From: Bacteroidota bacterium
Lineage (GTDB): Bacteria; Bacteroidota; Bacteroidia; Bacteroidales; F082
Assembly: GCA_016845175.1 (NCBI GenBank)
Contig: JAERTD010000007.1
Span: forward strand, 1 to 64,000
Direction of reading: 5' to 3'
DNA: 64,000 nt
Shown: one piece after another, positions 15,494 through 23,777 of the stretch
Position numbering within the stretch: position 1 is the stretch's first letter
How the letters are laid out: the number at the start of each line of letters is the position of its first letter
The notes under the pieces: generated by a model
What the model was told of the DNA's origin: nothing
Seen by the model: the letters and a program-made list of their open reading frames with translations, nothing else
Database searches by the model: none
Made by a program: the position numbers and the translations under genes

Positions 15494-16322
15494 ATGATAA
15501 TCTCTTAAGCAGATTGATCTCTGTTTCTGACAGCAACCTCCATTTACCCCTTGGAAGATCTTTTTTGGTAAGTCCAGCAAATACCACACGATCGAGCTTG
15601 GTGACCTGATAACCCAGGTGCTCAAATATTCGTCGAACAATACGGTTTTTTCCAGAATGCAACTCAATGCCTACCTGCTTTTTGTCATTCTCCGATTCAA
15701 CATAAGAAATCTTGTCGGGTGAGATCTTACCATCCTCCAATTCCAGTCCATTGATAATTTTCAACATATCATTTTTAGTCAGAGGTTTGTCAAGGAATAC
15801 ATGGTATAGTTTTCTGACTCCATGCTTCGGATGGGTGAGTTTTTTTGCTACTTCTCCATCGTTGGTGAACAGAAGCAAACCCACAGTATTTCTGTCCAGT
15901 CTGCCCACAGGGTAAATCCGCTCGCTACAAGCATTTTCAACCAAATTCATTACAGTCCTTCTGTTTTCAGGATCTTTGGATGTGGTGATGAATCCTTTGG
16001 GCTTATTCAACAATATATACTGATGTTTTTCTCTCTTTAGCGTTTCCCCGCCGTATTGTACCTTGTCTGTTGGCCCTACTTTTGTGCCCAACTGGGTGAC
16101 CACCTTGCCGTTGATCATCACTGCACCACTTTCGATAATACGATCAGCTTCACGACGTGAACAGATACCAGCATCAGCCAAATATTTATTGATCCTAATG
16201 AAAGCTGAAGGGATGCTGTCTTCCTTTTTAACTTTAGCCTGACCGGATTTCCTTCCGTAGCCTGGTTTGGACTTCTTTCTGTTATCTTTATCTCTGGGAG
16301 TATATCTTTTCTTCTCACTCAT
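15492..16322 (-). CDS. rluB: Pseudouridine synthase, RsuA/RluB/RluE family
   Basis: This 276-aa protein has a basic, disordered N-terminus (residues 1-40, KKRYTPRDKDNRKKSKPGYG). An S4 RNA-binding domain (about 42-90, IRINKYLADAGICSRREADRII) and the pseudouridine synthase core follow. The catalytic Asp lies in PVGRLDRNTVGLLLFTNDG (about residue 145). Lysine-rich extensions of this kind are common in Bacteroidota RluB. It probably converts U to pseudouridine in 23S rRNA; the exact site cannot be read from sequence, and RsuA/RluE-type activity is the alternative. Confidence 0.88.
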   Translation of the reverse strand: MSEKKRYTPRDKDNRKKSKPGYGRKSGQAKVKKEDSIPSAFIRINKYLADAGICSRREADRIIESGAVMINGKVVTQLGTKVGPTDKVQYGGETLKREKHQYILLNKPKGFITTSKDPENRRTVMNLVENACSERIYPVGRLDRNTVGLLLFTNDGEVAKKLTHPKHGVRKLYHVFLDKPLTKNDMLKIINGLELEDGKISPDKISYVESENDKKQVGIELHSGKNRIVRRIFEHLGYQVTKLDRVVFAGLTKKDLPRGKWRLLSETEINLLKRLS

Positions 16323-16513
16323 GGCTGGTGGCTATAGGTTGTTAGTCTACACTTAGTCCTTATGACTTCCTGTGTTTGAGGCAACAAAATTACAATTGTT
16401 AATCGGATCTGAGGCTCTAAATCAGGAATATACCCTTTAAAAGCCCCGTAATACTTGCTTTTCCTGTCCAAAATCGTTATATTTACATTGATCTTACCAA
16501 AAAATAAACAGCC

Positions 16514-17635
16514 ATGCCAGACCGGATTATTACTCTTGCCACCCTTACTTATATGAGAGCTCAATTATTGTGTGCCGCACTTGAAAGTGAAGGCATTGAG
16601 TGTTTCATGACCCATATGAATATGATAAAGGAAGGGCCGGGTGGTGTAAAAGTGAATATTCGGGAGTTGGACGCAGATAAAGCCATTATCATATTCGAGC
16701 GTTTTAAAAATGCCTTTGGCCAGGAAAAACAGCGTGCACTGGATTATATGAAAAGCATCAGAAGGATTTTAGTTCCGGTTGATTTTAGTGCTTATTCAGA
16801 AAACGCTGCCTATTACGCACTTCACCTGGCATCACGATTAAAGGCCGATATCAAATTGATCAACGCCTATATGGATCCCATGACTACACCACAATCCTAT
16901 CTTGAATCCTATACCTATCAGGTGGATCTTGACAAAATCATACAAGAAGTGGAGCAGGAAACTCAAAACAGTCTGAATGCACTCGTGTTGAAACTCAAAG
17001 AGAAAGTAAAGAAAGATAAAATTCTGGGTGTCGACATCAGTTATGACATGGTTAAAGGAAATGCCGTGGGCGTGTTAAGTGGTATGGTTGATGAATACAA
17101 ACCCGGTATGGTGGTGATGGGAACCAGGGGAAGTAAACTCGAAGGCCTTAGAAGCTTTGGAAGTGTCACTGCGCAGGTTATCAACAAGCTGCATATACCT
17201 GTTTTGGCTGTACCTTTCGATTATGATAGCCTTAAACAAGTGGGGCCGAAGCGGGTGTTGTATGCCACAGATTTTGACAGCACTGATTATTCAGCTCTGC
17301 GCAAATTGGTAAGCCTGGTTCGTCCCTTCAAGGCTAGAATATATTGCGTCCATGTGGCCATTGAAAATACAGAAGAAGTTGATGAGCTTCATATGCGGAA
17401 AATCAAGAGCTATATTTATGATAATCTGGGTGAACATAATGTGGAATGTGGCTTGTTGGAAAGTATAGACCTTCAAAAAGGCCTCGAGGAATTTATCATT
17501 GAAAAGAAAATTGATGTATTGGCACTGACCACTCATAAACGGAGTTTGTTTGAACGGCTTTTCAAACCCAGTATTACCAAACGCTTTCTATTTCAGACCC
17601 ATATCCCCTTATTTGTATTCCAGGCCAGACCATAA
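16514..17635 (+). CDS. DUF2007 - UspA - UspA fusion protein
   Basis: This 373-aa cytoplasmic protein has an N-terminal DUF2007 (signal-transducing) module (about residues 1-70: LTYMRAQLLCAALESEGIECF...DADKAIIIF). Two universal stress protein domains follow (about 85-230 and 238-372). The first opens with RRILVPVDFSAYSENAA and ends with the nucleotide-loop pattern VVMGTRGSKLEGLRSFGSVTAQVI. The second opens with KRVLYATDFDSTDYSAL, but its loop (LALTTHKRSLFERLFKPSITKRFLF) lacks the classic glycines, so only the first domain may bind ATP. Double Usp proteins are common in Bacteroidota; the added DUF2007 is less so. Confidence 0.88.
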   Translation: MPDRIITLATLTYMRAQLLCAALESEGIECFMTHMNMIKEGPGGVKVNIRELDADKAIIIFERFKNAFGQEKQRALDYMKSIRRILVPVDFSAYSENAAYYALHLASRLKADIKLINAYMDPMTTPQSYLESYTYQVDLDKIIQEVEQETQNSLNALVLKLKEKVKKDKILGVDISYDMVKGNAVGVLSGMVDEYKPGMVVMGTRGSKLEGLRSFGSVTAQVINKLHIPVLAVPFDYDSLKQVGPKRVLYATDFDSTDYSALRKLVSLVRPFKARIYCVHVAIENTEEVDELHMRKIKSYIYDNLGEHNVECGLLESIDLQKGLEEFIIEKKIDVLALTTHKRSLFERLFKPSITKRFLFQTHIPLFVFQARP

Positions 17636-17702
17636 CGATATCTTTTGTAGAAAAAGGAGAACCAACCGGTTTGAGGGAATTGAATTCATCCAGATATAAT
17701 AC

Positions 17703-18062
17703 TTACTCGGGGAAAAAGGCATCCTCGATATGATGCACGGATGCTTCCTTATCATTCAAAACAATGGAAACCACATCATATCTTACCTCACCCATCCAGT
17801 TTTTGTCTTCTACGTAGGCTTCGGTGGCACGGATAAGAAAGGCTTCTTTTTTAAAGTCAACAGCAGATTCAGGGTAACCAAAATAGGCGGAGCTTCTTGT
17901 TTTGACTTCAACAATAACCAACTCACTGGCATCCCTGGCAATGATATCAATTTCATCATGTTCATGACGCCAATTGGTTTCCAGAATGTGATAGCCTTTC
18001 TTAGTGAGTATCTCTCTGGCAATGGCTTCCCCTTGTTTGCCTAATTCGTTGTGCTGAGCCAT
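17703..18062 (-). CDS. YraN/UPF0102-family endonuclease-like protein
   Basis: From the ATG at 18062 the protein is 119 aa, the usual length of this family, beginning MAQHNELGKQGEAIAREIL. It has the restriction-endonuclease-like core with HDEIDIIARD and VIVEVKTRSS (the D...ExK pattern). An upstream in-frame ATG at 18122 would add 20 residues and overlap the preceding gene's stop by 8 bases, so coupled translation from there cannot be excluded. The biological role of the family is poorly known; DNA processing is inferred. Confidence 0.88.
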   Translation of the reverse strand: MAQHNELGKQGEAIAREILTKKGYHILETNWRHEHDEIDIIARDASELVIVEVKTRSSAYFGYPESAVDFKKEAFLIRATEAYVEDKNWMGEVRYDVVSIVLNDKEASVHHIEDAFFPE

Positions 18063-18114
18063 AGGATATTGCTTGTTTTGTATCAAATGATTCAATGAAA
18101 AACAGTTGTTCTTC

Positions 18115-19017
18115 TCAGTCATTCTGTTTCAGTATGCTGCCCCCATCAACAGCTTCTATCTTGCTTTTTGCTCCCATAATTATCGCCCTGTTGTCAGCAA
18201 TATGGCCGGATGGAAATCCAAAATACACAGGGTAAGAGTAATCGGAAACGGCCTCCTTTATGATTTCATAAGCTGTTTTACCGAAAGGAACCAAGTTATC
18301 ATTCATCTCTGACATGGCGCCTACCACCAATCCTGAAAGCCTGGCAAGAACACCACTTCTTTTTAAAGCCTGCATCATGCGATCGATATGGTAAAGGTAT
18401 TCATCAAGATCTTCTAGGAAGAGTATGCTGTCAGTGGTTTCAGGAAATGATGGACTGCCCAATAGGCTGTACAGCACTGATAAATTGCCTCCACAAAGAG
18501 TCCCCTGACATACGCCTGTTCGGTTTAGCTTATGCCTGGCAAAGGTGGTCGGTTGGTCCTTTCCCAGAATGGTTTGAAATAGTGAATCCAAAGATTCAGA
18601 AGTATTAGATGGAAAGTTCATGGGCATGCTGGCATGCAAACTTTGAATGCCTAGCTGACGATTCACATGGTTGTGAAAAACAGTGATATCGCTGTATCCT
18701 ATCAGCCATTTGGGTTTTTGTATAAATCGATCAAAGTTTAAAGCATCCACAATGCGTACACTTCCATAGCCGCCACGCGCAAAAAGGATGGCTTGTGTGT
18801 CATCCTCATCCAGTGCCTGTTGCATCAACTCCAGCCTGTGTTGATCGCTCCCGGCATATTGATGATCTTCAGCAAATAAAGAAGGGTCATAGCGCACTTG
18901 AAACCCGCGAGATTCGATGATCTTTATTGCAGGATTTAATTCCTCCAGACTTATTTTTCTGGCAGGAGCCACCATGCGGATACAATCACCTGATTTGAGG
19001 GCAGGAGGTGCTATCAT
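18115..19017 (-). CDS. LD-carboxypeptidase (peptidase family S66)
   Basis: This 300-aa protein has the S66 catalytic triad: Ser111 in WLIGYSDITVFHN, Glu204 in LFLEDLDEY and His274 in GFPSGHIADN. The preceding ARGGYGSVRIVD motif is also typical. Family members remove the terminal D-Ala from tetrapeptide stems in peptidoglycan recycling or act on microcin-like peptides. No signal peptide is seen, so it acts in the cytoplasm. It is followed at once by the YraN-type gene, with which it probably forms an operon. Confidence 0.92.
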   Translation of the reverse strand: MIAPPALKSGDCIRMVAPARKISLEELNPAIKIIESRGFQVRYDPSLFAEDHQYAGSDQHRLELMQQALDEDDTQAILFARGGYGSVRIVDALNFDRFIQKPKWLIGYSDITVFHNHVNRQLGIQSLHASMPMNFPSNTSESLDSLFQTILGKDQPTTFARHKLNRTGVCQGTLCGGNLSVLYSLLGSPSFPETTDSILFLEDLDEYLYHIDRMMQALKRSGVLARLSGLVVGAMSEMNDNLVPFGKTAYEIIKEAVSDYSYPVYFGFPSGHIADNRAIIMGAKSKIEAVDGGSILKQND

Positions 19018-19033
19018 CTTTCAATGGATTGGT

Positions 19034-19041
19034 TAACTTTG
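19034..19041 (+). promoter_or_regulatory. Bacteroidota -7 box upstream of metG
   Basis: TAACTTTG matches TAnnTTTG and faces the plus-strand metG, giving a leader of roughly 145 bases to the preferred start. Confidence 0.45.
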
Positions 19042-19192
19042 CCCGAAATTAAAGAATTATAATTTTCAAGGCCATTTTTCTACGAAAGAATCCATAAAAA
19101 ACCAGTGTCAAATAGCGAAAATCTTCGATTATTAGAAGTGGTAAATGATTCATTCATTGATGGAAGCCTCGGAAAAGACCAGACCAACAGCC

Positions 19193-21238
19193 ATGAAAAA
19201 GTTTAAAAGACATACCATCACCTCCGCCCTTCCATATGCCAATGGACCCATACATATCGGACATCTGGCAGGGGTTTATGTTCCAGCAGATATTTATGCA
19301 CGCTATCTACGTATGAAAGATGAGGATGTCTTGTTTATCGGAGGTTCAGATGAGCATGGGGTTCCCATTACCATAAAGGCCAGAAATGAAGGCCTGAAAC
19401 CACAACAGATAGTAGACAGGTACCACGAACAGATAAAGAAATCCTTTGAAGATTTTGGAATATCATTCGATGTGTACTCACGTACCTCTGCACCCATTCA
19501 TCATGAAACGGCCTCTGATTTCTTTAAGAAGTTGTACGAAGATGGAAAGTTTATCGAAAAAACCAATCAGCAGTACTACGATGAAGAAACCAGTCACTTT
19601 TTAGCTGACCGCTATATTACCGGTACTTGTCCACATTGTGGCCACGATAAAGCTTATGGTGACCAGTGTGAAAACTGCGGAACGTCGCTGAGTCCATTGG
19701 AACTAAAAGATCCAAAATCAGCTTTAAGCGGTAATACACCAGTATTGAAAGAAACCAAACACTGGTATTTGCCTCTTGACCAATATGAAGACTGGTTGGA
19801 TGAGTGGATCATTAAAGGCCATAAGAAGGATTGGAAACCCAATGTCTACGGCCAGGTGAAATCATGGGTTGACCAGGGCTTAAAGCCCCGGGCAGTTACA
19901 CGTGATCTGGATTGGGGGGTTGAAGTGCCGGTGGAAGATGCCAGCGGAAAAGTATTGTATGTATGGTTTGATGCACCCATTGGTTATATTTCGGCAAGCA
20001 AGGAATGGTCTCAGACCACAGGAAAAGACTGGGAGCCTTATTGGAAGGATGCAGACACTAAGATGTTGCATTTCATCGGAAAAGACAATATTGTATTTCA
20101 TTGCATCATTTTCCCTGCCATGCTCAAAGCGGAAGGATCATATATCCTCCCCGAAAATGTACCTGCCAACGAATTTCTGAATCTGGAGAACGATAAAATA
20201 TCCACTTCCAGAAACTGGGCGGTATGGCTTCATGAATACCTGGAAGATTTTCCGGGAAAGCAGGATGTCTTGCGTTATGTGTTGACGGCCAATGCCCCTG
20301 AAACCAAGGATAATGATTTTACCTGGAAGGATTTTCAGGCAAGAAACAACAACGAACTCCTGGCCATCTTTGGAAACCTGGTCAACAGAACACTGGTGCT
20401 TACCCATAAATATTTTGGAGGAAAGGTGCCTGAAATTAGCAGCCTTGATGAGGTGTCTTCCAAGGTGTTGGAAGAACTGAAAACCTATCCAGAAAAGATT
20501 GCCAAAAGCATGGATGCCTACCGCTTCCGCGAAGCACTTGGTGAGATGATGAATCTGGCAAGATTGGGTAATAAGTATCTAACCGATAAAGAGCCCTGGA
20601 AACTTATCAAAACCGATGAGGAGCAAGTGAAGGTTATCTTAAATGTATCTCTTCAGATTGTGGCAAACTTGTCTGTTGTTTGTGAGCCCTTTTTACCTTT
20701 CACTGCCAATAAATTACAGCAAATGCTGAACATAGGTGATTTGAAATGGGCAGATGCCGGAAAGGCTGACCTTATGAAAGTAGGTAGCCAGATCAACAAG
20801 GCAGAGTTGCTGTTCGACCGCATCGAAGACCAACAAATCGAAGCCCAGAAGCAGCGTCTATTGGATACCAAAAAAGAAAATGAAGAGGCTGCTCCGGCCA
20901 AGCCAGAGAAAGACAGCATCAGTTTTGATGATTTTATGAAAATGGATATCCGCACTGCCACTATTCTTGAGGCAGAAAAAGTGGCCAAAACCAAAAAATT
21001 GCTGAAACTCAAAGTGGATACCGGTATCGACCAGCGGACCATTGTTTCAGGAATAGCCGAATATTATGCTGCAGAAGATATCATTGGCAAGAAAGTAAGT
21101 GTACTGGTGAATCTGGCTCCTCGTAAACTCAGGGGAATTGAATCACAAGGCATGATACTAATGGCTGAAGATCGCGATGGCAAACTCTGTTTTGTTTCTC
21201 CAACCGAAGATGTCAGCGATGGCAGTGAGATTAAATAA
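19193..21238 (+). CDS. metG: Methionyl-tRNA synthetase
   Basis: The class I catalytic domain begins with [18 protein letters not shown] (HIGH-type motif) and contains the zinc knuckle [18 protein letters not shown]. The second signature is ISTSR ([12 protein letters not shown], in place of KMSKS), as in many Bacteroidota enzymes. The C-terminal about 110 residues ([21 protein letters not shown]...) form the EMAP/Trbp111-type tRNA-binding domain that dimerises the long form. Starting at the ATG at 19193 gives 681 aa; an in-frame ATG at 19145 would add 16 poorly conserved residues. It charges tRNA-Met. Confidence 0.97.
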   Translation: MKKFKRHTITSALPYANGPIHIGHLAGVYVPADIYARYLRMKDEDVLFIGGSDEHGVPITIKARNEGLKPQQIVDRYHEQIKKSFEDFGISFDVYSRTSAPIHHETASDFFKKLYEDGKFIEKTNQQYYDEETSHFLADRYITGTCPHCGHDKAYGDQCENCGTSLSPLELKDPKSALSGNTPVLKETKHWYLPLDQYEDWLDEWIIKGHKKDWKPNVYGQVKSWVDQGLKPRAVTRDLDWGVEVPVEDASGKVLYVWFDAPIGYISASKEWSQTTGKDWEPYWKDADTKMLHFIGKDNIVFHCIIFPAMLKAEGSYILPENVPANEFLNLENDKISTSRNWAVWLHEYLEDFPGKQDVLRYVLTANAPETKDNDFTWKDFQARNNNELLAIFGNLVNRTLVLTHKYFGGKVPEISSLDEVSSKVLEELKTYPEKIAKSMDAYRFREALGEMMNLARLGNKYLTDKEPWKLIKTDEEQVKVILNVSLQIVANLSVVCEPFLPFTANKLQQMLNIGDLKWADAGKADLMKVGSQINKAELLFDRIEDQQIEAQKQRLLDTKKENEEAAPAKPEKDSISFDDFMKMDIRTATILEAEKVAKTKKLLKLKVDTGIDQRTIVSGIAEYYAAEDIIGKKVSVLVNLAPRKLRGIESQGMILMAEDRDGKLCFVSPTEDVSDGSEIK

Positions 21239-21274
21239 TGTAGATATACTGAGCCTACTTAATACCCAACATTC

Positions 21275-22234
21275 ATGAATACCTTAGAGCAACTTAAGAA
21301 AATGACCACAGTTGTGGCAGATACAGGGGATTTTGAATCCATGATTCAATACAAACCTCAGGATGCCACTACCAATCCATCACTGATCTTACAGGCATCT
21401 CAGGATGCGAAATATGCCCGACTGATTGATGATGCCATCAACTATGGTCGACTGGAAGGAAAGAACGAAAAGCATAAGCTCAACCTTTGCCTGAAACGAT
21501 TATCGGTAAACTTTGGACTGGAGATACTACAAATTGTACCCGGAAGAGTGTCCACCGAAGTTGACGCCCGATTATCCTTCCGTATTTATGATACTATTTC
21601 TTATGCCCATGGTCTGATCCGGATGTATGAGAAAGAGGGTATTTCAAGAGAAAGAATACTGATTAAAATTGCTGCCACCTGGGAAGGAATTAAGGCAGCC
21701 GAGATACTGGAGAAGGAAGGTATACACACCAACCTGACTTTGTTGTTTTCGAAAACTCAGGCCATTGCCTGTGCCCAGGCTCAGGTGAAGTTGATTTCTC
21801 CATTTGTGGGCAGGATACTCGACTGGTACAAAAAGGACAGGGGAGTGGATCATATTCCGGCTCCTGAAGACCCAGGGGTATTGTCGGTTAGTAAAATCTA
21901 CAACTACTATAAGAAATACGGCTATCAGACAGAGATTATGGGGGCCAGCTTTCGTTCCAAGGAGGAGATTATTGAGCTGGCCGGTTGTGATTTGCTGACC
22001 ATTGCTCCAAAACTGTTGAAGGAGTTGGAAGAAAGTAAGCAAACCATTGAGGCGAAATTAAGTATTGATGCCGCCAGAGAAATGAGCATCCGACGCATTG
22101 AATTTGATGAGATGAGTTTCCGCTGGCAGATGAATGAAAACAAAATGGCTACCGAGAAACTATCGGAAGGTATACGAAATTTCAGCAATGATCTGATCAA
22201 GCTGGAGCGATATGTTCAGGGCCGATTGTTATAG
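21275..22234 (+). CDS. tal: Transaldolase (TalB type)
   Basis: At 319 aa it has the length of classical transaldolases. The Schiff-base lysine is Lys131 in [12 protein letters not shown], and the DATTNPSLI and [13 protein letters not shown] motifs are present. It transfers dihydroxyacetone units in the non-oxidative pentose phosphate pathway, in the cytoplasm. It follows metG by 36 bases, so read-through is possible. Confidence 0.97.
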   Translation: MNTLEQLKKMTTVVADTGDFESMIQYKPQDATTNPSLILQASQDAKYARLIDDAINYGRLEGKNEKHKLNLCLKRLSVNFGLEILQIVPGRVSTEVDARLSFRIYDTISYAHGLIRMYEKEGISRERILIKIAATWEGIKAAEILEKEGIHTNLTLLFSKTQAIACAQAQVKLISPFVGRILDWYKKDRGVDHIPAPEDPGVLSVSKIYNYYKKYGYQTEIMGASFRSKEEIIELAGCDLLTIAPKLLKELEESKQTIEAKLSIDAAREMSIRRIEFDEMSFRWQMNENKMATEKLSEGIRNFSNDLIKLERYVQGRLL

Positions 22235-22266
22235 TGAATGACTTGCTTTTTACAAGGTCAATTCAT

Positions 22267-22274
22267 TATCTTTG
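22267..22274 (+). promoter_or_regulatory. Bacteroidota -7 promoter box for tRNA-Arg
   Basis: TATCTTTG fits TAnnTTTG and is followed by the C-rich start region (CACCCC) typical of stable-RNA promoters in the phylum. The tRNA begins 48 bases further on. Confidence 0.65.
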
Positions 22275-22288
22275 CACCCCGTTTTCAT

Positions 22289-22312
22289 CCTCCGAAGCTT
22301 TAGCGAAGGAGG
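22289..22312. repeat. Imperfect palindrome ahead of tRNA-Arg
   Basis: CCTCC...GGAGG arms enclose GCT...AGC with symmetric GAA internal loops. It lies in the tRNA leader. It looks like a dispersed palindromic repeat, but only one copy is visible here. Confidence 0.4.
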
Positions 22313-22322
22313 GTTGTCGAAT

Positions 22323-22394
22323 GGCCCCATAGTTCAAGGGATAGAATAGAAGTTTCCTAAACTTTAGATCCAGGTTCGAGTCCTGGTGGGGCTA
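22323..22394 (+). tRNA. tRNA-Arg (anticodon CCU)
   Basis: The 72 bases fold as a cloverleaf. The acceptor is GGCCCCA/TGGGGCT with discriminator A. The D stem is GTTC/GAAT, the anticodon stem GAAGT/ACTTT around TTCCTAA (anticodon CCT), and the T arm CCAGG-TTCGAGT-CCTGG. It reads AGG codons. CCA is not encoded. Confidence 0.95.
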
Positions 22395-22395
22395 C

Positions 22396-22424
22396 AAAGC
22401 CTTCGCGACAGTGGAGGCTTTTTT
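22396..22424 (+). terminator. Terminator after tRNA-Arg
   Basis: AAAGCCT and AGGCTTT form a 7-bp stem followed by a T run directly after the tRNA. Confidence 0.65.
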
Positions 22425-22446
22425 GCTTCCAGGACGAGAAGTTTAT

Positions 22447-22490
22447 CCCGATGCGCGGAGCGCTATCGGGGAGGCCTGGTGGGGCTACAA
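22447..22490. repeat. Hairpin plus a second copy of the tRNA-Arg 3' end
   Basis: CCCGATGCGC and GCGCTATCGGG form a 10-bp stem with one bulge (22447-22470). Immediately after, 17 bases (CCTGGTGGGGCTACAAA, 22474-22490) repeat the end of tRNA-Arg and its first downstream bases (22382-22398). This may be a trace of integration or of a small repeat-mediated duplication. Confidence 0.55.
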
Positions 22491-22578
22491 AAGAAGTGTG
22501 AGTGTGAGTTGTTAGCGTGAAGGCTCTTCACACTGACACTCTAACTCAAACTTAAGCAAACAAGCAATTTCTATTCAA

Positions 22579-22926
22579 ATGTTCGATTTTGAAAAACTCG
22601 AGGTTTATACCAAAGCCAAGGAGTTTAACCGCCTTATTAGTGTACTCTTATCAAAAGGGACAGTTGACAGTAATACTACAAATCAATTGTCAAGAGCATC
22701 GTTGAGTATTGTTCTGAATATCGCCGAAGGAACAGGCAGGTTTTCTAAACGTGACAAGCGTCACTTTTATGTGATTTCACGTAGTTCAATATTCGAATGT
22801 GTGGCCATTTTGGATGTGCTTAAGGATGAAGAAAAGATTGACATGTCCTTTTTTTCATTGATGCATGTAAAAGCTGAAGAACTATCGAAGATCCTTTTCG
22901 CTTTAATTCGAGGTTTAGAAAGATAG
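22579..22926 (+). CDS. Four-helix-bundle protein (S23/IVP family)
   Basis: This 115-aa protein opens FDFEKLEVYTKAKEFNRLI and contains NQLSRASLSIVLNIAEGTGRFSKRDKRHFYVISRSS, the signature of the S23 rRNA-intervening-sequence / four-helix-bundle family. These proteins are often found alone in the genome, as here, and their function is not established. No rRNA gene lies nearby. Confidence 0.9.
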   Translation: MFDFEKLEVYTKAKEFNRLISVLLSKGTVDSNTTNQLSRASLSIVLNIAEGTGRFSKRDKRHFYVISRSSIFECVAILDVLKDEEKIDMSFFSLMHVKAEELSKILFALIRGLER

Positions 22927-23029
22927 CAGTGGGAATACTGAGCATGTGAGGGTTGAGTATGATTGGATTCTGGTCTTAAACCCAAACTATAACACAGTCA
23001 ATTCCCAAGGTTTTTATTCAAGCTTACAA

Positions 23030-23704
23030 CTAATTCTGTTTATCAAAGATTACCTGACCATCCAGCATATTAATGGTCCTGTGTGCATAGGCAGCATCGC
23101 GGTCGCTATGGGTAACCATCACAATAGTTGTTCCTTCCTGGTTGAGTTCAGCCAAAAGACTCATCACTTCGACACCGGTTTTTGAGTCAAGGTTACCTGT
23201 CGGCTCATCGGCGAGTATGAGTTTTGGGTTGGTAACTACTGCACGGGCGATAGCAACCCGCTGTTGCTGACCGCCAGACAACTGCTGAGGGAAGTGTTTG
23301 GTTCGATGACTAATTTTCATGCGCTTCAGTACCTCTGTCACTCTTTTACGACGCTCTGAAGCCTTTATCTTCAAGAACAATAAAGGTAATTCAACATTGT
23401 CATAAACACTCAAGTCATCGATAAGGTTGAAACTTTGAAAGATAAATCCAATATTCCCTTTGCGAAATTGGGTGCGGTTTTCTTCCTTAAGATGGGAAAC
23501 ATCCGTATCACAAAAAAGATATTTACCCTTACTCACATTATCCAACAAACCAAGTATATTCAGGAGTGTTGATTTCCCACAGCCCGAAGGACCCATGACT
23601 GCAACAAACTCACCTGTCTTGACAGATATATTTACTCCTTCCAAGGCGTGAGTTTCTACCTCTTCTGTACTGAATATCTTGGTTAAATTTTCCGATTGTA
23701 TCAT
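23030..23704 (-). CDS. ABC transporter ATP-binding protein (MacB/LolD type)
   Basis: This 224-aa ATPase has Walker [10 protein letters not shown], the signature [14 protein letters not shown], Walker [14 protein letters not shown] and the H-loop MVTHSD, all intact. The LolD/MacB-like spacing and the adjacent FtsX-type permease make it the motor of a mechanotransmission exporter rather than an importer. It is the second gene of the operon, 73 bases after the permease. Confidence 0.95.
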   Translation of the reverse strand: MIQSENLTKIFSTEEVETHALEGVNISVKTGEFVAVMGPSGCGKSTLLNILGLLDNVSKGKYLFCDTDVSHLKEENRTQFRKGNIGFIFQSFNLIDDLSVYDNVELPLLFLKIKASERRKRVTEVLKRMKISHRTKHFPQQLSGGQQQRVAIARAVVTNPKLILADEPTGNLDSKTGVEVMSLLAELNQEGTTIVMVTHSDRDAAYAHRTINMLDGQVIFDKQN

Positions 23705-23777
23705 GTTATTATTGTTAGTATTCGATAGATGTAATTGCTTTAAACTGCCTGCTTATCATTCCGGATTAGTATCCATT

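Noticed and set aside
19145-19192. Longer start for metG
   Set aside because: The 16 extra residues are not typical; the family start aligns with the ATG at 19193.
22471-22491. A second tRNA-Arg
   Set aside because: Only 17 bases of the tRNA end are repeated; no cloverleaf can form.
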